Positions 43,930 to 54,600 are shown, counted from the first letter of the stretch. The stretch: 64,000 nucleotides of DNA from Rana temporaria (GCF_905171775.1 NC_053499.1:86706052-86770051), one strand, 5' to 3'. The notes: a model not told the origin generated them from the sequence alone. Numbers and translations are program-made.

Positions 43930-44980
43930 TGCCCCAGATCTCGAGGATCTTAAATCGCAGCCTGCAGCACTTTTTGTCCGAAGGCTGCGCCGGCCCTTCT
44001 TCTTACGTTCAATTAGTAAAATCTTGTGAACGCGTGGACCGATGATCAGGTTGCTGCCTTGCAAACCTGAGCCATAGAGATCTGGTGGTGTGCTGCCCAG
44101 GAGGCGCTCATGGCCCTAGTAGAATGGGCCTTAACTGAAAAAAATGAGGGGGCAATCCCTTCAAGCCGTAGGCCTGACTAATTAAGTGCTTAATCCATCT
44201 AGTGATGGTAGCTCTTGCCGTAGCCTGACCCTTTAGGGTCCTACCGGCAGGATGAACAATATATCCGTCCTATGAGTCTCTCTGTAGTTTTCAGGTAGAA
44301 CTTCATGGCCTGACAATTTCCAAGGTGTGCAGCAAGCCTTCCCTTCTAGAAGTGTGCTTCTGGAAAAAATGATGGGAAAACCAGATCCTGATTCCAGAGA
44401 AAAAACTGGACACCACCCTAGACAGAAAACATGGATGCGACCGAAGAACCACCCTGTCTTTATGCAAATTGAGGCATGGTTCTCACAAGACAAGGCTGCC
44501 AGCTCTGATATTGTTTCTAGCGGAAGCTATAGCAACCAAAAATTACTAACTTCCCAGTCAGTAAAACCACCGGAACCTCTGCCAGAGGCTGAAAGGGCTG
44601 CTTTGCAGAGCCGACAACACAAGATTCAAATCCCACGGACAAACCGGAGATTAGATGGGGGGATTTAATGCATAGGATCCCCTGTAAAGAGGCTTTAACC
44701 AAAGAGTGCGTGGTCAACGACCAACAAAACCATACTGATAAGGCAGAACTCTGTCCTTTAATAGCATCTCAAGGTCAAACCCTCATCTACTCCTATCTGG
44801 AGAAAAAAACGCAATACCCTGGCAATGGTGTATTTGCGTGGAAGCCATCTCTGGGAGTCATACCCGCTTCCGTAGGCCCTCCCGACCCTGTAATCAATTA
44901 CTCTGGAGACTGGTTTACTAGCCTTAATCAGAGTAGAAATAACCTGGCTAGACAGGCCCCTACCCCTGAAGATCAGGGAT
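43930..44980 (-). pseudogene. DIRS tyrosine recombinase (copy 3)
   Basis: The minus strand shows, in changing frames, FLVAIASAR near 44530 (the expected first catalytic Arg region, followed by damaged text), LHKDRVVLRSHPCFLSRVVS near 44450, ATITRWIKHLISQAYGLKGL near 44180, and KAHSTRAMSASWAAHHQISM (the H-x-x-R pair, near 44110), ending at the block matching VCKAATWSSVHAFTRFY near 44040 with Trp replaced by a stop. The enzyme would integrate the circular DNA copy. Multiple stops make it dead. Confidence 0.75.
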
Positions 44981-45323
44981 TCAGCCGCCAAGCCGTCAAA
45001 TTTAGATGCCGTAAGGCAGGGTGGAGTATCGGACCCTGAGAGAGTAGGTCTGGACGAAGTGGGAGGGTCCAAGGTTCCCCTACTGACATTCTCACGATCA
45101 GTGAGTACCACGACCTCCGGGGCCATGCTGGGGCTATCAGAATGACAGGTCTGCTCTCCGCCCTGATCCTGCGCAGCAGCATCTGTAACGGGGGGAAGGC
45201 GTACAGTAGACTAAATGGATGCCAAGGACAAACCAACGCATCGGTTCCACAGGCCAGAGGGTCCCTAGATCGGGACACAAACTTGTTCAGCTTCCTGTTT
45301 AACCTAGATGCCATGATATCCAC
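44973..45323 (-). pseudogene. DIRS linker between RNase H and recombinase (copy 3)
   Basis: The frame reads MDIMASRLNRKLNKFVSRSR, HPFSLLYAFPPLQMLLRRIR, PVILIAPAWPRRSWYSLIVR and LLSQGPILHPALRHLNLTAW. Cognates of each block are found in copies 2 and 5. In DIRS elements this stretch follows the RNase H (DLMASRLNRK ... WPRRSWY) and leads into the recombinase. It is one base out of frame with the RNase H. Confidence 0.8.
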
Positions 45324-46818
45324 ATCCGGAAATCCCCCATTTCTGGCATATTTCCTGAAAGACTTGGGGATGGAGAGACCACTCCCCTGAAATCAGCTGC
45401 TGGCGACTCAAGAAGTCTGCCTGTAAATTGTCCACCCCTGGGATAAAAACTGCCGAGATGCATGGTACATGCGCTTCTGCCCATAGAAAAATTAAGCTTA
45501 CTTCCCTCTGGGCGGCTCGACTCTTAGTGCCCCCTTGGTGGTTTATATATGCCACCGCCGTGGCATTGTCGGACTGCACTCTCACTGGAGACCCTTGCAG
45601 CTTGGATGTCCAGGCTTTTAAAGCTAGGCGTGCCGCTCTGATTTCCAAGACATTGATTGGCAGTCGTCTTTCCGACTCTGCCCAAATCCCCTGCTGGATC
45701 TGCCCCTCCAGGACCGCTCCCCAGCCCTTCAGGCTGGCATCTGTTATCAACTTCCAGATGATGGGACTGAACGATCTCCCCTTTAGGAGGTTCAGAGGCT
45801 TTAACCACCAGCAGAGACTTTGCCGGACCCTTGATGGAAGGGTCAACGGAAGATCCAGGGCTTGTGGATCTTTGTTCCAGGCTGACAGGATGGTTGTCTG
45901 CAGGATTCGAGTGTGGGCCTGAGCATATGGCACCGCCTCGAAGGTGGCCACCATCTTTCCTAGCAATCTCATGCACAAACGGATAGTGGGCTGCCTTTTG
46001 CTTAGCACTAACTGGATCAATTGTTTGATCCCCCTGAATTTCTCTACGGGGAGAAACACCCTTTGCTGCTTTGTATCTAGCAGCATGCCGAGGTATTCCA
46101 ATCGCCTTGCAGGCTGCAAAGCCGATTTTTCTTGGTTTAGAACCCAACCGAATACCTTGAGGTACTGAACCGCCAGGGATACTGCTCGACTCAGGTCTGA
46201 AGCAGAGTGATCTATGACCAGGAGGTCGTCCAAATAGGCCAGGATCAAAACTCCCTGGGTCCTTAGACTGGCCAAGATGGGGGCCAGGACTTTCGTAAAC
46301 ACACGGGGGGGCCGTAGCCAACCCAAAAGGGAGAGCCACAAATTGATAGTGGCACCCTGCAACAGCAAAGCGTAAGAACTTTTGATGCTTTTGGAAAACT
46401 GGAACATGAAGGTATGCATCCTTTATGTCTATTGAGGCCAAAAAATCGTTCGGCTGCAAAGCTGCGGCGGCAGAACGTATGGATTCCATCCGAAAAGGAC
46501 TGGATCCTCAGGTAAGAGTTTAAAATTTTTAGATCCAGGATGGGCCTTACATCGCCATTGGGTTTCGGAACGATAAACAGATTGGAGTAAAAGCCTAGCT
46601 TTTGCTCCTGAACGGGTACCTCTATGATTACCCTTTGATCTAGAAGACGATCCAAGGCTAATAGCAAGGCAGCTCTCCTTGCCGGATCGTTTGGAATTCT
46701 TGATTCCTGAAAATACGGAGGGGGGAACTCCCGAAATTCTATTTTGTAGCCAGTCGACACTAAGGAAAGAACCCATTTGTCGGGGATCTTGGCTTCCCAA
46801 ACCTTTGCAAAGAATCAA
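45304..46818 (-). pseudogene. DIRS reverse transcriptase-RNase H (copy 3)
   Basis: RT: FYSNLFIVPKPNGDVRPILD, then NDFLASIDIKDAYLHVPVF (motif A Asp), FVALPFGLATAP (motif B region) and VLILAYLDDLLVIDHSA (YLDD). RNase H: KLITDASLKGWGAVLEG, INVLEIRAARLALKAW, VRVQSDNATAVAYINHQGG and FIPGVDNLQADFLSRQQL, giving the D-E-D-D acidic set. Two frameshifts (near 46480 and 46310) divide the RT, but the downstream 371-codon frame, with RT motif C through RNase H, is open. It starts in the same frame as gag, separated by a single TGA at 46815. It made DNA from the element RNA. Confidence 0.92.
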
Positions 46819-48254
46819 AGCCTTCCCCCCACCTGATTGAGTGGGGGCGCCCCTTCATAAGGCTGACTTGGGAGCCGGTTTAGCTGGTTTGCGGAACCAT
46901 GGTCTTTTACTACCAGCGGCCTGTCCCTGCGATTTATTAGCAAAGTTTGATCGTGCGGGAGGCCGTCGATACTGCCTGGGGCCAGGGATTGCTGCCGCTT
47001 GAACGTAGGGCCTCGAAATCTCTTTTTGACTGGTAAAAGAGTACTCTTGCCACTTGATATTGTCTGTATGTATTTATCAAGATCTTCCCCAAAAAGCCTT
47101 CCTCCGTGAAAGGGAAAGCCCGCCAAAAGCTTTTTACACGGAGTCTCGGCTGACCAATTCTTTAGCCACAATAGTCGCCGCATATGTACCAGAAACAGCG
47201 ACAGACGGGAAGCTTGTTGGATGGAGTCTTTTATGGCATCCACCGCAAAACACAGAGCTCTAGGGAGGTCGGCCAGATCCTGCGCTTGCTGAGCCGGGAG
47301 CTCCCTTAACATCTGTTTTGTCTGGTCTTTTAACGCCTGACAAACACCTATAGCAGCAACTGCCGGTTGCACGACTGCTCCTGCTGTAGAAAAAGATGCT
47401 TTCAAAAGGGTCTCTAACCGCTTATCAACCGGGTCCTTGAACATTTGTATGTTCTCTACCGGACAGGTTAAAGACTTATTTACGGAGGAGACCGCTGCAT
47501 CCACAGCAGGAAGCACCCATTTTTTAGAAAAACTCTCCTCCATGGGGTACAGAACAGAAAACCTCTTTGGAGGTACAAAAATTCTATCGGACCGAACCCA
47601 ATCTTGAAAAATCACGTTCTCCAGCAAGGGGTGAAGTGGAAAAACTGCGTTACTAAATGGTGCTTTCAAGGAGCCCAAGGACGATACAGCAGGAAACTGA
47701 GGCTCTGGTGAAGGCAGTTTAAAAGCTGAACGGACCATATCCGTTAGAGACTGAATCCACAGACCTTCCGCCTGGGAGACCGAAAAAGGTTCCTCAATAG
47801 TGGACTCTTCCATTTCTGAACCTTCTAGGTTCTGCTCTGTTAGGTCTTCCTGGGATTCAAACTCCTCAGGGGAGAGAGCCTCAACTTCTGAGGACACTAA
47901 TTTAGGCGATGGTGACCTATCTCTCTTCTTACCCGTAAGAGAATTATTAAGAAGTATTGTCAATCTCTGTTCTAAGCCGTCCAGGGAGACAGCTAACATC
48001 TCGGGTGTAACAAACACCGGAGCAGGTAGAATGGGGCCAGCCGCAGCACCCACCACACCTGATGGCTCCTCAAAGGTGACGTCTGTTAATTTCTCAGGGG
48101 AGGACAAACCCGGCATGGCCTGACCAAGATCCTCAGAACTAGAGGGGGAACCCTTCTGTCTTTTTGCATTTTTAGCATTTTTAGTCCCCGAACCTTTAGG
48201 GCCCATGATACAACACTGAGGCACTCCGCTAGCAACAACTGACTGTTGTAGCAA
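46815..48254 (-). CDS. DIRS gag-like protein (copy 3), open over 479 codons
   Basis: This is an unbroken minus frame. The ATG at 48206 (MGPKGSGTKNAKNAKRQKGS) is the more likely start, since a Lys-rich N-terminus also begins gag of copy 1 (MSSKKRSGTN); the first ATG adds 16 residues. The region up to about residue 150 is acidic and Ser/Glu-rich with KKRDRSPSPK. The rest has VIFQDWVRSDRIFVPPKRF, ESFSKKWVLPAVDAAVSSVN and a Gln/Leu helical part. The C-terminus is basic (KKRFRGPTFKRQQ) and may bind nucleic acid. It ends PLNQVGGRL then TGA, beyond which the same frame enters RT. Gag function is inferred from position and from copy 1. Confidence 0.75.
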   Translation of the reverse strand: MLQQSVVASGVPQCCIMGPKGSGTKNAKNAKRQKGSPSSSEDLGQAMPGLSSPEKLTDVTFEEPSGVVGAAAGPILPAPVFVTPEMLAVSLDGLEQRLTILLNNSLTGKKRDRSPSPKLVSSEVEALSPEEFESQEDLTEQNLEGSEMEESTIEEPFSVSQAEGLWIQSLTDMVRSAFKLPSPEPQFPAVSSLGSLKAPFSNAVFPLHPLLENVIFQDWVRSDRIFVPPKRFSVLYPMEESFSKKWVLPAVDAAVSSVNKSLTCPVENIQMFKDPVDKRLETLLKASFSTAGAVVQPAVAAIGVCQALKDQTKQMLRELPAQQAQDLADLPRALCFAVDAIKDSIQQASRLSLFLVHMRRLLWLKNWSAETPCKKLLAGFPFHGGRLFGEDLDKYIQTISSGKSTLLPVKKRFRGPTFKRQQSLAPGSIDGLPHDQTLLINRRDRPLVVKDHGSANQLNRLPSQPYEGAPPLNQVGGRL

Positions 48255-49502
48255 GGAGAAAAAAGGAAATATAGCTTAAGGCAGGAAAGAATATCCCCTT
48301 AATGCCAAAGGAAGGCAGTGCCCACACCTTCCTTCTATATTAACCCCCTTTTTTTTTTTTTTTTTTTTTAATATTTATTTTATTTTATATATCTTTTTTT
48401 TTTTTTTTTTTATAGGCACTGTTCCTTTAGGAAAAAAACTGTGTTAATAGCCAACCTGCTGCTAGAGACTCTTGGCTTTAAAAAAACAAAGGGTTTTTTA
48501 ACTTTTTTTTTTAGGTCAGTGGGGAGCCTAGCTCCAGACCAACAGGTCTCTTTACCGCCACCAGGTGTCGCTCGACCGCCGCTCTGTGCCCGTTCTGTGT
48601 CCCTCCGGCCAGCAGAAGCTTCTCACACTGACCGGAGGACAGATCTGTCAGCCGAGATATAGCGAGGGGAACGCCCCTTCCTCCTTGCTGACGCTGCTAC
48701 GGTCCCCGCCTCTTCCGTGCGCGCCCCTTTATTACACTGCGCGCGCACGACACCACCACGAGGAGAGGCAGCAACGCCAGCGGCGTGACAGGACACAGCT
48801 GCTTAGCCGAACGCAACACCTGACAAGGCAAGTCTCTGGCCATCTTTAAGCATAGTTTTAAGCCAGAAAAAACACGGGGGTGGGCTGATCCTTGTTAGTC
48901 CCAGGGAACCAGGAAAGGAGCCTCTAACCCCCAAAGCCATGCGGAGCAGCAACATACATTAAATATATATATATAGTGGCAAACACAGTTTAGTGGAGGG
49001 GGATACACTAGAATGTGGGAGGTAACCATCCTGTCTAGCAGACATAGTGGAAAAAGTCGCCCATGCAGAGCATCCCAGGCTGTCCCAACTAGATTCCCCC
49101 ACTGAGGGACCTGTCAACGAACCAAGTTCTGCAGGCCCCTCTCTTACCTGCTCCACGCTGCAGGGTATTGCAAAAGCAAGAGGCCCAATCTTCCCCCATC
49201 TCCGTGGGTTCTGTACCAGACCTTCAGGGACCCGGGTCCTGGCAGGAACCCCCTGCCCTGGACCTATACAGCACCCTGGCAACAGCGCCTTTTGGACTTT
49301 AGAAAGTTCAAAGTTCTGGGCCCAGGGTCCAGCCCTCCGAAGAGAGGCATTATAGGCAAAACCCCACGACTTGGGGCCCGGGTACTGTCCACCTTGGCTC
49401 TGAGGCACTTTGGACAGATCCGGTATAGTCTACCTAGTCCCAAGGACATGGAGGCAAACTAATTCGTGACCAACACCTAAGACACTGGCGAAAAAACTGA
49501 GG
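48255..49502 (-). other. DIRS copy 3 leader region
   Basis: Between gag and the 5' terminal repeat lie poly-A/T runs (48350-48415), GC-rich text and a block at 49120-49300 matching the leader of copy 1 (AGGTCCAGGG, GGGCAGGGGG and GGAAGATTGGGCC in minus sense). CTCCACGCTGCAGGGTATTG in minus sense places a CAGGTAAGAG donor-like site near 49150. No protein is supported. Confidence 0.5.
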
Positions 49503-49645
49503 GACTCCTCCTATGGGAGGGGGTTATATAGGGAGGGGACTTCCTGTTTAAGATTGCCAGTGTCCATCACCTGAAGGTACTCCATATAACCCACATAGTA
49601 ATGAATATGCCGCTGTGTCCCGTGATGTACGATAAAGAAATAGAG
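49503..49645 (-). repeat. DIRS copy 3 5' inverted terminal repeat
   Basis: It mirrors 43483-43610 over more than 100 bp, including GGAGGGGACTTCCTGTTTAA and TAAGATTGCCAGTGTCCATC. A TATATA motif in GGGGTTATATAGGGAGG lies inside and may be the core promoter. Confidence 0.85.
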
Positions 49646-49744
49646 TTTATCTGATAAAATAGACTTGAAGGGTAAGTAAAAACTTAAAAAAAAGGACAGG
49701 CAACCATACCAGCTCTCTGGAAATAGTGTCCGGAAAGCTCCTCT

Positions 49745-50190
49745 CCCTCCCCCTCCACCCCCCTTATTCCAATTTTTTTTTATATTTAATATTCAGCACA
49801 AAAGGCAGGGAACACAACCACCCCCACTTATTAACAAAAATATCTGTAATACGCAAGAATTACTCCCCCGGTTATTAAAAAACGTTTTTTCTACTACATT
49901 TGCGATGATAGTAGCGGGTGTCAACCCCCCCCCCCCCGCGGTTATTAAAAAAAATATTTTTTTATACTTTACTTGCGACAAAATTTGCGGACATCAACAT
50001 CCATCCCCCCCCCCCCCTTACTAACATTTTTTTTATATGTAAACATTAATTACAGCACAGATAGCAGGTGTCAACACTACCCCACACCCCCAGTTATTAA
50101 AAAAAAAAACATTTTTTTTATACTTAATGTGCAGGGAAAATATCGGCCGTCAACACCAACCCCCCCCACTTATTAAAAAAAAATTGCAAA
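49745..50190. repeat. Degenerate tandem array with poly-C and poly-T blocks
   Basis: A pattern of (C)n, TTATTAAAAAA, a T-rich run, ATACTT, a TGCG/GCAC word and GGTGTCAACA-type text recurs four to five times with a period of roughly 85-115 bp. Poly-C tracts at 49927-49938 and 50005-50018 divide the units. There is no coding content. Confidence 0.65.
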
Positions 50191-50651
50191 TTGTCCTGCG
50201 ACTTGGGACTGGAAAGTTGCAGGATAAGTCGGACCCGATGAGAACCGTTCATATCTGTGCTACTTCAAGTTACAGCGACTTCGAAGTAGTCCCTGCATTA
50301 CTTTTTGTCCCACTTTGATGTGACTTGAGTCCATAGACCTCCAGAATACATAGGCATTGTTTCAAGTCGCTGCAAAATCGCAGCAAAAAAATTGTGGCAG
50401 AATCTTGCGACTTTCAGGCTAACGCAGTCTGAAAGTTTCACAATTCTGCCGCAATTTTGATGCGACTTAAAGCAATGCTTGTGTATTCTGGAGGTCTATG
50501 GACCTCAAGTTGCATCAAAGAGGTACCAAAGTAGTGCAGGGACTACTTTGAAGTTGGTGTGACTTGAAGTCGCACAGATATGAACGGTTCTCATTGGAAA
50601 TCATGGCGTACGACTTGTCATGCAACGTTGAAGTCCCAAGTCGCAAGACAA
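50191..50651. mobile_element. Foldback MITE, ~230-bp arms
   Basis: The left arm begins TTGTCCTGCGACTTGGGACT and the right arm ends AGTCCCAAGTCGCAAGACAA. Inner blocks pair too: CATAGACCTCCAGAATACAT with GTGTATTCTGGAGGTCTATG, and GAACCGTTCATATCTGTGC with CACAGATATGAACGGTTC. The centre is near 50421. Almost the whole element is inverted repeat with moderate divergence between arms. Confidence 0.9.
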
Positions 50652-50656
50652 GTAAT

Positions 50657-51029
50657 GCAGTATGTCTTCAGTCTCTGGTCATCTTGTGCAGTATGTCCGC
50701 AGTCTCTGGTCATCTTGTGCAGTATGTCCGCAGTCTCTGGTCATCTTGTGCAGTATGTCCGCAGTCTCTGGTCATCTTGTGCAGTATGTCCGCAGTCTCT
50801 GGTCATCTTGTGCAGTATGTCCGCAGTCTCTGGTCATCTTGTGCAGTATGTCCGCAGTCTCTGGTCATCTTGTGCAGTATGTCCGCAGTCTCTGGTCATC
50901 TTGTGCAGTATGTCCGCAGTCTCTGGTCATCTTGTGCAGTATGTCCGCAGTCTCTGGTCATCTTGTGCAGTATGTCCGCAGTCTCTGGTCATCTTGTGCA
51001 GTATGTCCGCAGTCTCTGGTCATCTTGTG
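50657..51029. repeat. 31-bp minisatellite, 12 copies
   Basis: The unit contains GCAGTATGTCCGCAGTCTCT followed by GGTCATCTTGT. There are twelve head-to-tail copies; the first differs at two bases (CTTC for CCGC), the others look identical. Because 31 is not a multiple of three and the unit lacks stops, all three plus frames stay open and give false repetitive proteins of 130-168 codons. Confidence 0.97.
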
Positions 51030-52006
51030 CCCATTTAGAGTCCTTCATTACTAACAGTGTAATTTTTTAGTTTGTTTGCGCCGATCTGTAAGGCTGCGCT
51101 ATATACCATGATTTGTGATGCTGGGGCTATATACTCTGTGCTGTGATGCTGAGCTGTATACTCCTGACACTATGAGTGGAAGCAAGTGGAATACAGGGGA
51201 CGGAATGGGTGTATTATATAAGGGGTGTGGCTTATGAGATGTGGGAGGGACCAAATGCGGAGGGGCGGGGTCTTGCGCCCCCCATCCTAAAACTTCACCA
51301 GCCGCCACTGTTCCAAAGTCACTCTTGCTCACTTTTTCATCTACTGCATGGCTTCTCTGCAGAAAAACTCCCGTGTGACACACACTCCTGACGACACAAT
51401 CAATGTAATGCAGTAATTAAAAGCAGGATTGAACAGGGTGTGCTAGTCAAACTCCTGAGGCTTCTGTGAGGCTAAAACAGAAGGTTTGTATGCATGGTCA
51501 TGTAGGAAAGTGCTGTGCTGTTTCTAATCAGAAATTATAAATTACAGGCACATATACATTGAAACATTACATTACGCTCATTTATCTGTTACACAACCAA
51601 ATTTCATATTTTGCATACAGGTTTCTTTTAATGTAGACTATGAAACATGCACATGCATAGTTTAACACCCAGGATAAATAGATCTGCATCATACATTACG
51701 GATCTGTAGTTACAAGCTTGACTTTAATGATGTCTATAATGCAGTCCATTTAGAAATGTATATTATTTATGTGTCCACCATTTCATTAATTACAAAGTAA
51801 GCGTACAACTTTAACCTTTATCTGCTCTGCAGGCTTCTAGTCGAGACACCCAGTGTGTCACGGACTACTCTGGGTCAGCTGTGCCATTATAGACACCTGT
51901 CTTTGTGCACAAAAAGTGCGGAGAAAGAAATACACTTGTAGCTGTGTACAGAGGGAGGGGGGGGGGGGGGGGGACACTGGTCAACTATACAGTGTTTTTA
52001 TTTATT
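51030..52006. other. Non-coding stretch with a MITE end and a poly-G run
   Basis: GGGGCGGGGTCTTGCGCCCC at 51262 with CACCAGCCGCCACTG at 51296 looks like a MITE terminus. From about 51320 to 51950 I see nothing recognisable. A G-run of about 18 lies at 51956-51973, just before TTAA MITE copy C. Confidence 0.45.
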
Positions 52007-52801
52007 TTAACCACTTGACCACTGGGCACTTAAACCCCCTTAATAACCAGACCAATTTTCAGCTTTCGGTGCGCTCACATTTTGAATGACAATTACTGAC
52101 ATACAACACTGTACCCAAATGAAATTTTCGTAGTTTTTTCCCCACAAATGGAGCTTTCTTTTGGTGGTATTTAATCACCGTTGGGTTTTTTATTTTTTGT
52201 GCTATAAAAGAAAAAATGACTGAAAATTCTGTAAAAAAATGAATTTTTCTTTGTTTGTTATAAAATTTTGCAAATTTGTAATTTTTCTTCTTAAATTTTG
52301 GCCAAAAATTATACTGCTACATATCTTTTGTAAAAATATGAACACATTGGATATTATTTGGTCTCTGTGAAAGTTATAGCGTCCACAAGCTATGGTGCCA
52401 ATATCTGATAATTGTTCGGGGGTATTGCAGAGTATTGTTCGGGGGTATTGCAGAGTATTGCGCGGGGGGTATTGCAGGGATGGCTGAATTTGTGACTGCA
52501 ATAGTCACAGATCCAGCCCACAGCGCTGCTGATACCCGCTCTCTCCTCTCACACTGTACCGATCGGTACAGAGAGAGGAGGGAGGAAACGGCGTCAAACG
52601 ATGCCGGTTAGTTTACACGTGATCGCTCCGTCATTGGACGGAGCAATCGCGTGGTAAACGGCCGCTATCAGCGGCAATTTACCGTGATCCGTGATGGTCA
52701 CGGACACTCCCGTGTGCGCGATTCTGGGAGGACGTCCTCCCAGAGTTAAGGAGCCGCCTTGTAGCCGTAATTCGGCTATGGGGCGGTGATTAAGTGGTTA
52801 A
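52007..52801 (+). mobile_element. TTAA-flanked MITE, copy C (795 bp)
   Basis: It starts TTAACCACTTGACCACTGGG and ends GATTAAGTGGTTAA. It is more diverged from copies A and B but keeps the ends, the CAAATGGAGCTTTCTTTTGG block (inverted in A) and a GC-rich hairpin third: CGATCGGTACAGAGAGAGG and GCTCCGTCATTGGACGGAGC. Three partial copies of TTGTTCGGGGGTATTGCAGA lie at 52418-52480. Confidence 0.8.
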
Positions 52802-53024
52802 ATAGATGGTTTCTTGCAACCACAAAACACCTTTCTCTGTGTTCATTGGAAGACAAAGCTCTGTTATAGATCATCACCAACTGGGTATAGTGCAACTAGG
52901 TACAATTAAAAAAAAAAAAAAGACAGCCCAGGGTCTGAAGATCTGTTTTAGGATTACTTTAAAGACCAGGAAAAATACCAACTGTTCCCATGTTGGTGTC
53001 AAAGAGCATCCTCCAAACACCGAA

Positions 53025-53968
53025 TTAACCGCATTTTGGTGGTCAAAGACCAGGCCACTTTTTGCGATTCGGCACTGCGTCGCTTAAACTGACAATTACG
53101 CAGCCGTGCGACGTGGCTCACAAACAACAAAATTGTCGTAATTTTTTCCCCACAAATAGAGCTTTCTTTTGGTGGCATTTGACCACCTCTGCAATTTCTA
53201 TTTTTTGCGCTATAAACAAACAAACAAAAAAAAAAAGCGACAATTTTGGAAAAAAAAAAAAAACTTACAATATTTTTTCACTTTTAGCTGTAATAAATAT
53301 CCCCAAAAAATATATAAACATTTTTTTTCCCACAGTTTAGGAAGATACATATTCTTCTACATATTTTTGGTAAAAAAAAAACGCAATACGCGTTTATTGA
53401 TTGGTTTGCGCAAAAGTTATAGCGTCTACAAATTGGCATTTTTATTAAAATTTTGTTTTACTAGTTATGGCGGTGATCAGCGATTTTTAAATCGGGACTG
53501 CATCATTATGGCAAACACATCGGCCATCATTTTGGGACCATGGTCATTTTTACAGCAATCAGTGCTATAAAAATTACACTGCCAGTGAATGGGTTGACCT
53601 CTAGGTGGCGCTGCAGGGGTTAAGTGTTCCCTAGAAAGTGATTCTTACTGTTAGGGGGCGTGGCTACACGTGACATCACTGATGACAGTTGCCGATCACG
53701 GGGAACGATCAGTGACAGTGTCACTAGGCAGAATAGGGGAATGCCTTGTTTACAAAGGCATTCCCCTGTTCTGCCCTTGCCAACCGCAATCGCGGGACTC
53801 CCGGGAACATCGAGTTCCCAGGACCTGTGGTCGCACTCACGAGGCACACGGAGGGCACGAGTGCCCCCGCTGTACAGCAGATTTAAATGGACGTACCTGT
53901 ATGCCGATTTGCCAGCCCGTGCCATTCTGTTGACGTAAATCGTCGTTTGGCGGTTGGCAAGTGGTTAA
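53025..53968 (-). mobile_element. TTAA-flanked MITE, copy D (944 bp, inverted)
   Basis: The right end GGTTGGCAAGTGGTTAA is the inverse of TTAACCACTTGCCGACC. The left part (TTAACCGC near 53025, then GACCAGGCCACTTTTTGCGA) is the diverged opposite end. Internal blocks mirror copy A: GCACTGCGTCGCTTAAACTG, CACAAATAGAGCTTTC, CAAAAGTTATAGCG and TACAGCAATCAGTGCTATAA. The GC-rich third carries CTCACGAGGCACACGGAGGG. Confidence 0.8.
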
Positions 53969-54599
53969 ATTGAAAGGCTGAAGATGATTTTGTTCCTTTG
54001 TTCACCAACAAGTGTCAAACCACCTCAGATAGTCCTGAACTGTCTTGCTGACAATCACTCCCAGCTTAGATTTTGCCATTACTGGTACACAAGTAGCCCC
54101 TTGGTCTGAATCCAGGCTACCGGGATCTTGTGAAAGCATGACAATTGCAAATGTTGGCCTTGAGTGCTTCTGATGTGGCTTGAATATTTTGATGGGCAAT
54201 AATCTACTGGATCAATATATAGCAACCAATCTTTATTACAATCTTTGGATGTGTGCCTTGGCGAAGCTCCTGCACGCATAATAGAGGGGAGGATTTCCAA
54301 TACACAAGCTGCAGCGTGACCCGAGCACCGCAGCTTTGACACGGGGATCAATGAAATGGTGGGAGGCAAACAGCTGAGTATTTGCGATTCGCATCATATT
54401 CCATTAGCTTTGCGAGTGTGTTTTCTCCTTCTAGGGAGAGAACTTTCGCCCCAGGCTTCAAGTCAAACACACTGTACTAGGGAAACGCAATCAAGAACTG
54501 AGTTGCAGGGGTTTTAACCTCTGTTGATTGTGTTTCCTGTCAGATGGTACCAGTCATCTCTCAGGTTTATCATTCTGGTAGAAGAGTGGAGAATAAATA
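53969..54599. other. No recognised feature
   Basis: Mixed-composition sequence. A 65-codon minus frame (54002-54199) and a 96-codon minus frame (54079-54369) have no domain and no splice context. I cannot name anything here. Confidence 0.4.
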
Positions 54600-54600
54600 G

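Larger units (their letters stand above)
43419..49645 (-). mobile_element. Nearly complete DIRS retrotransposon (copy 3)
   Basis: The element carries, on the minus strand, gag (48254-46815), RT-RNase H (46818-45304), a linker (45323-44973) and tyrosine recombinase (about 44980-43930). Its ends are inverted. CATATTCATTACTATGTGGG with CCCTCCCATAGGAGGAGTCC at 43483-43610 is mirrored by GGACTCCTCCTATGGGAGGG with ACATAGTAATGAATATGCCG at 49503-49615. An additional inverted pair sits near its 3' end. No flanking direct TSD is seen, as expected for recombinase-mediated integration. Frameshifts in RT and recombinase show this copy is inactive. Confidence 0.92.

Noticed and set aside
45428..45922. 164-codon plus frame
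   Set aside because: Antisense of the DIRS RT-RNase H frame, whose minus-strand motifs are unambiguous.
50657..51029. Possible CRISPR-like repeat array
   Set aside because: Units are contiguous with no unique spacers, and the context is eukaryotic transposon DNA.
50564..51070. Three overlapping plus-strand frames of 130-168 codons with a repeated SAVSGHLVQYV-type motif
   Set aside because: They are the three translations of a stop-free 31-bp minisatellite; no start context, domain or codon signal.
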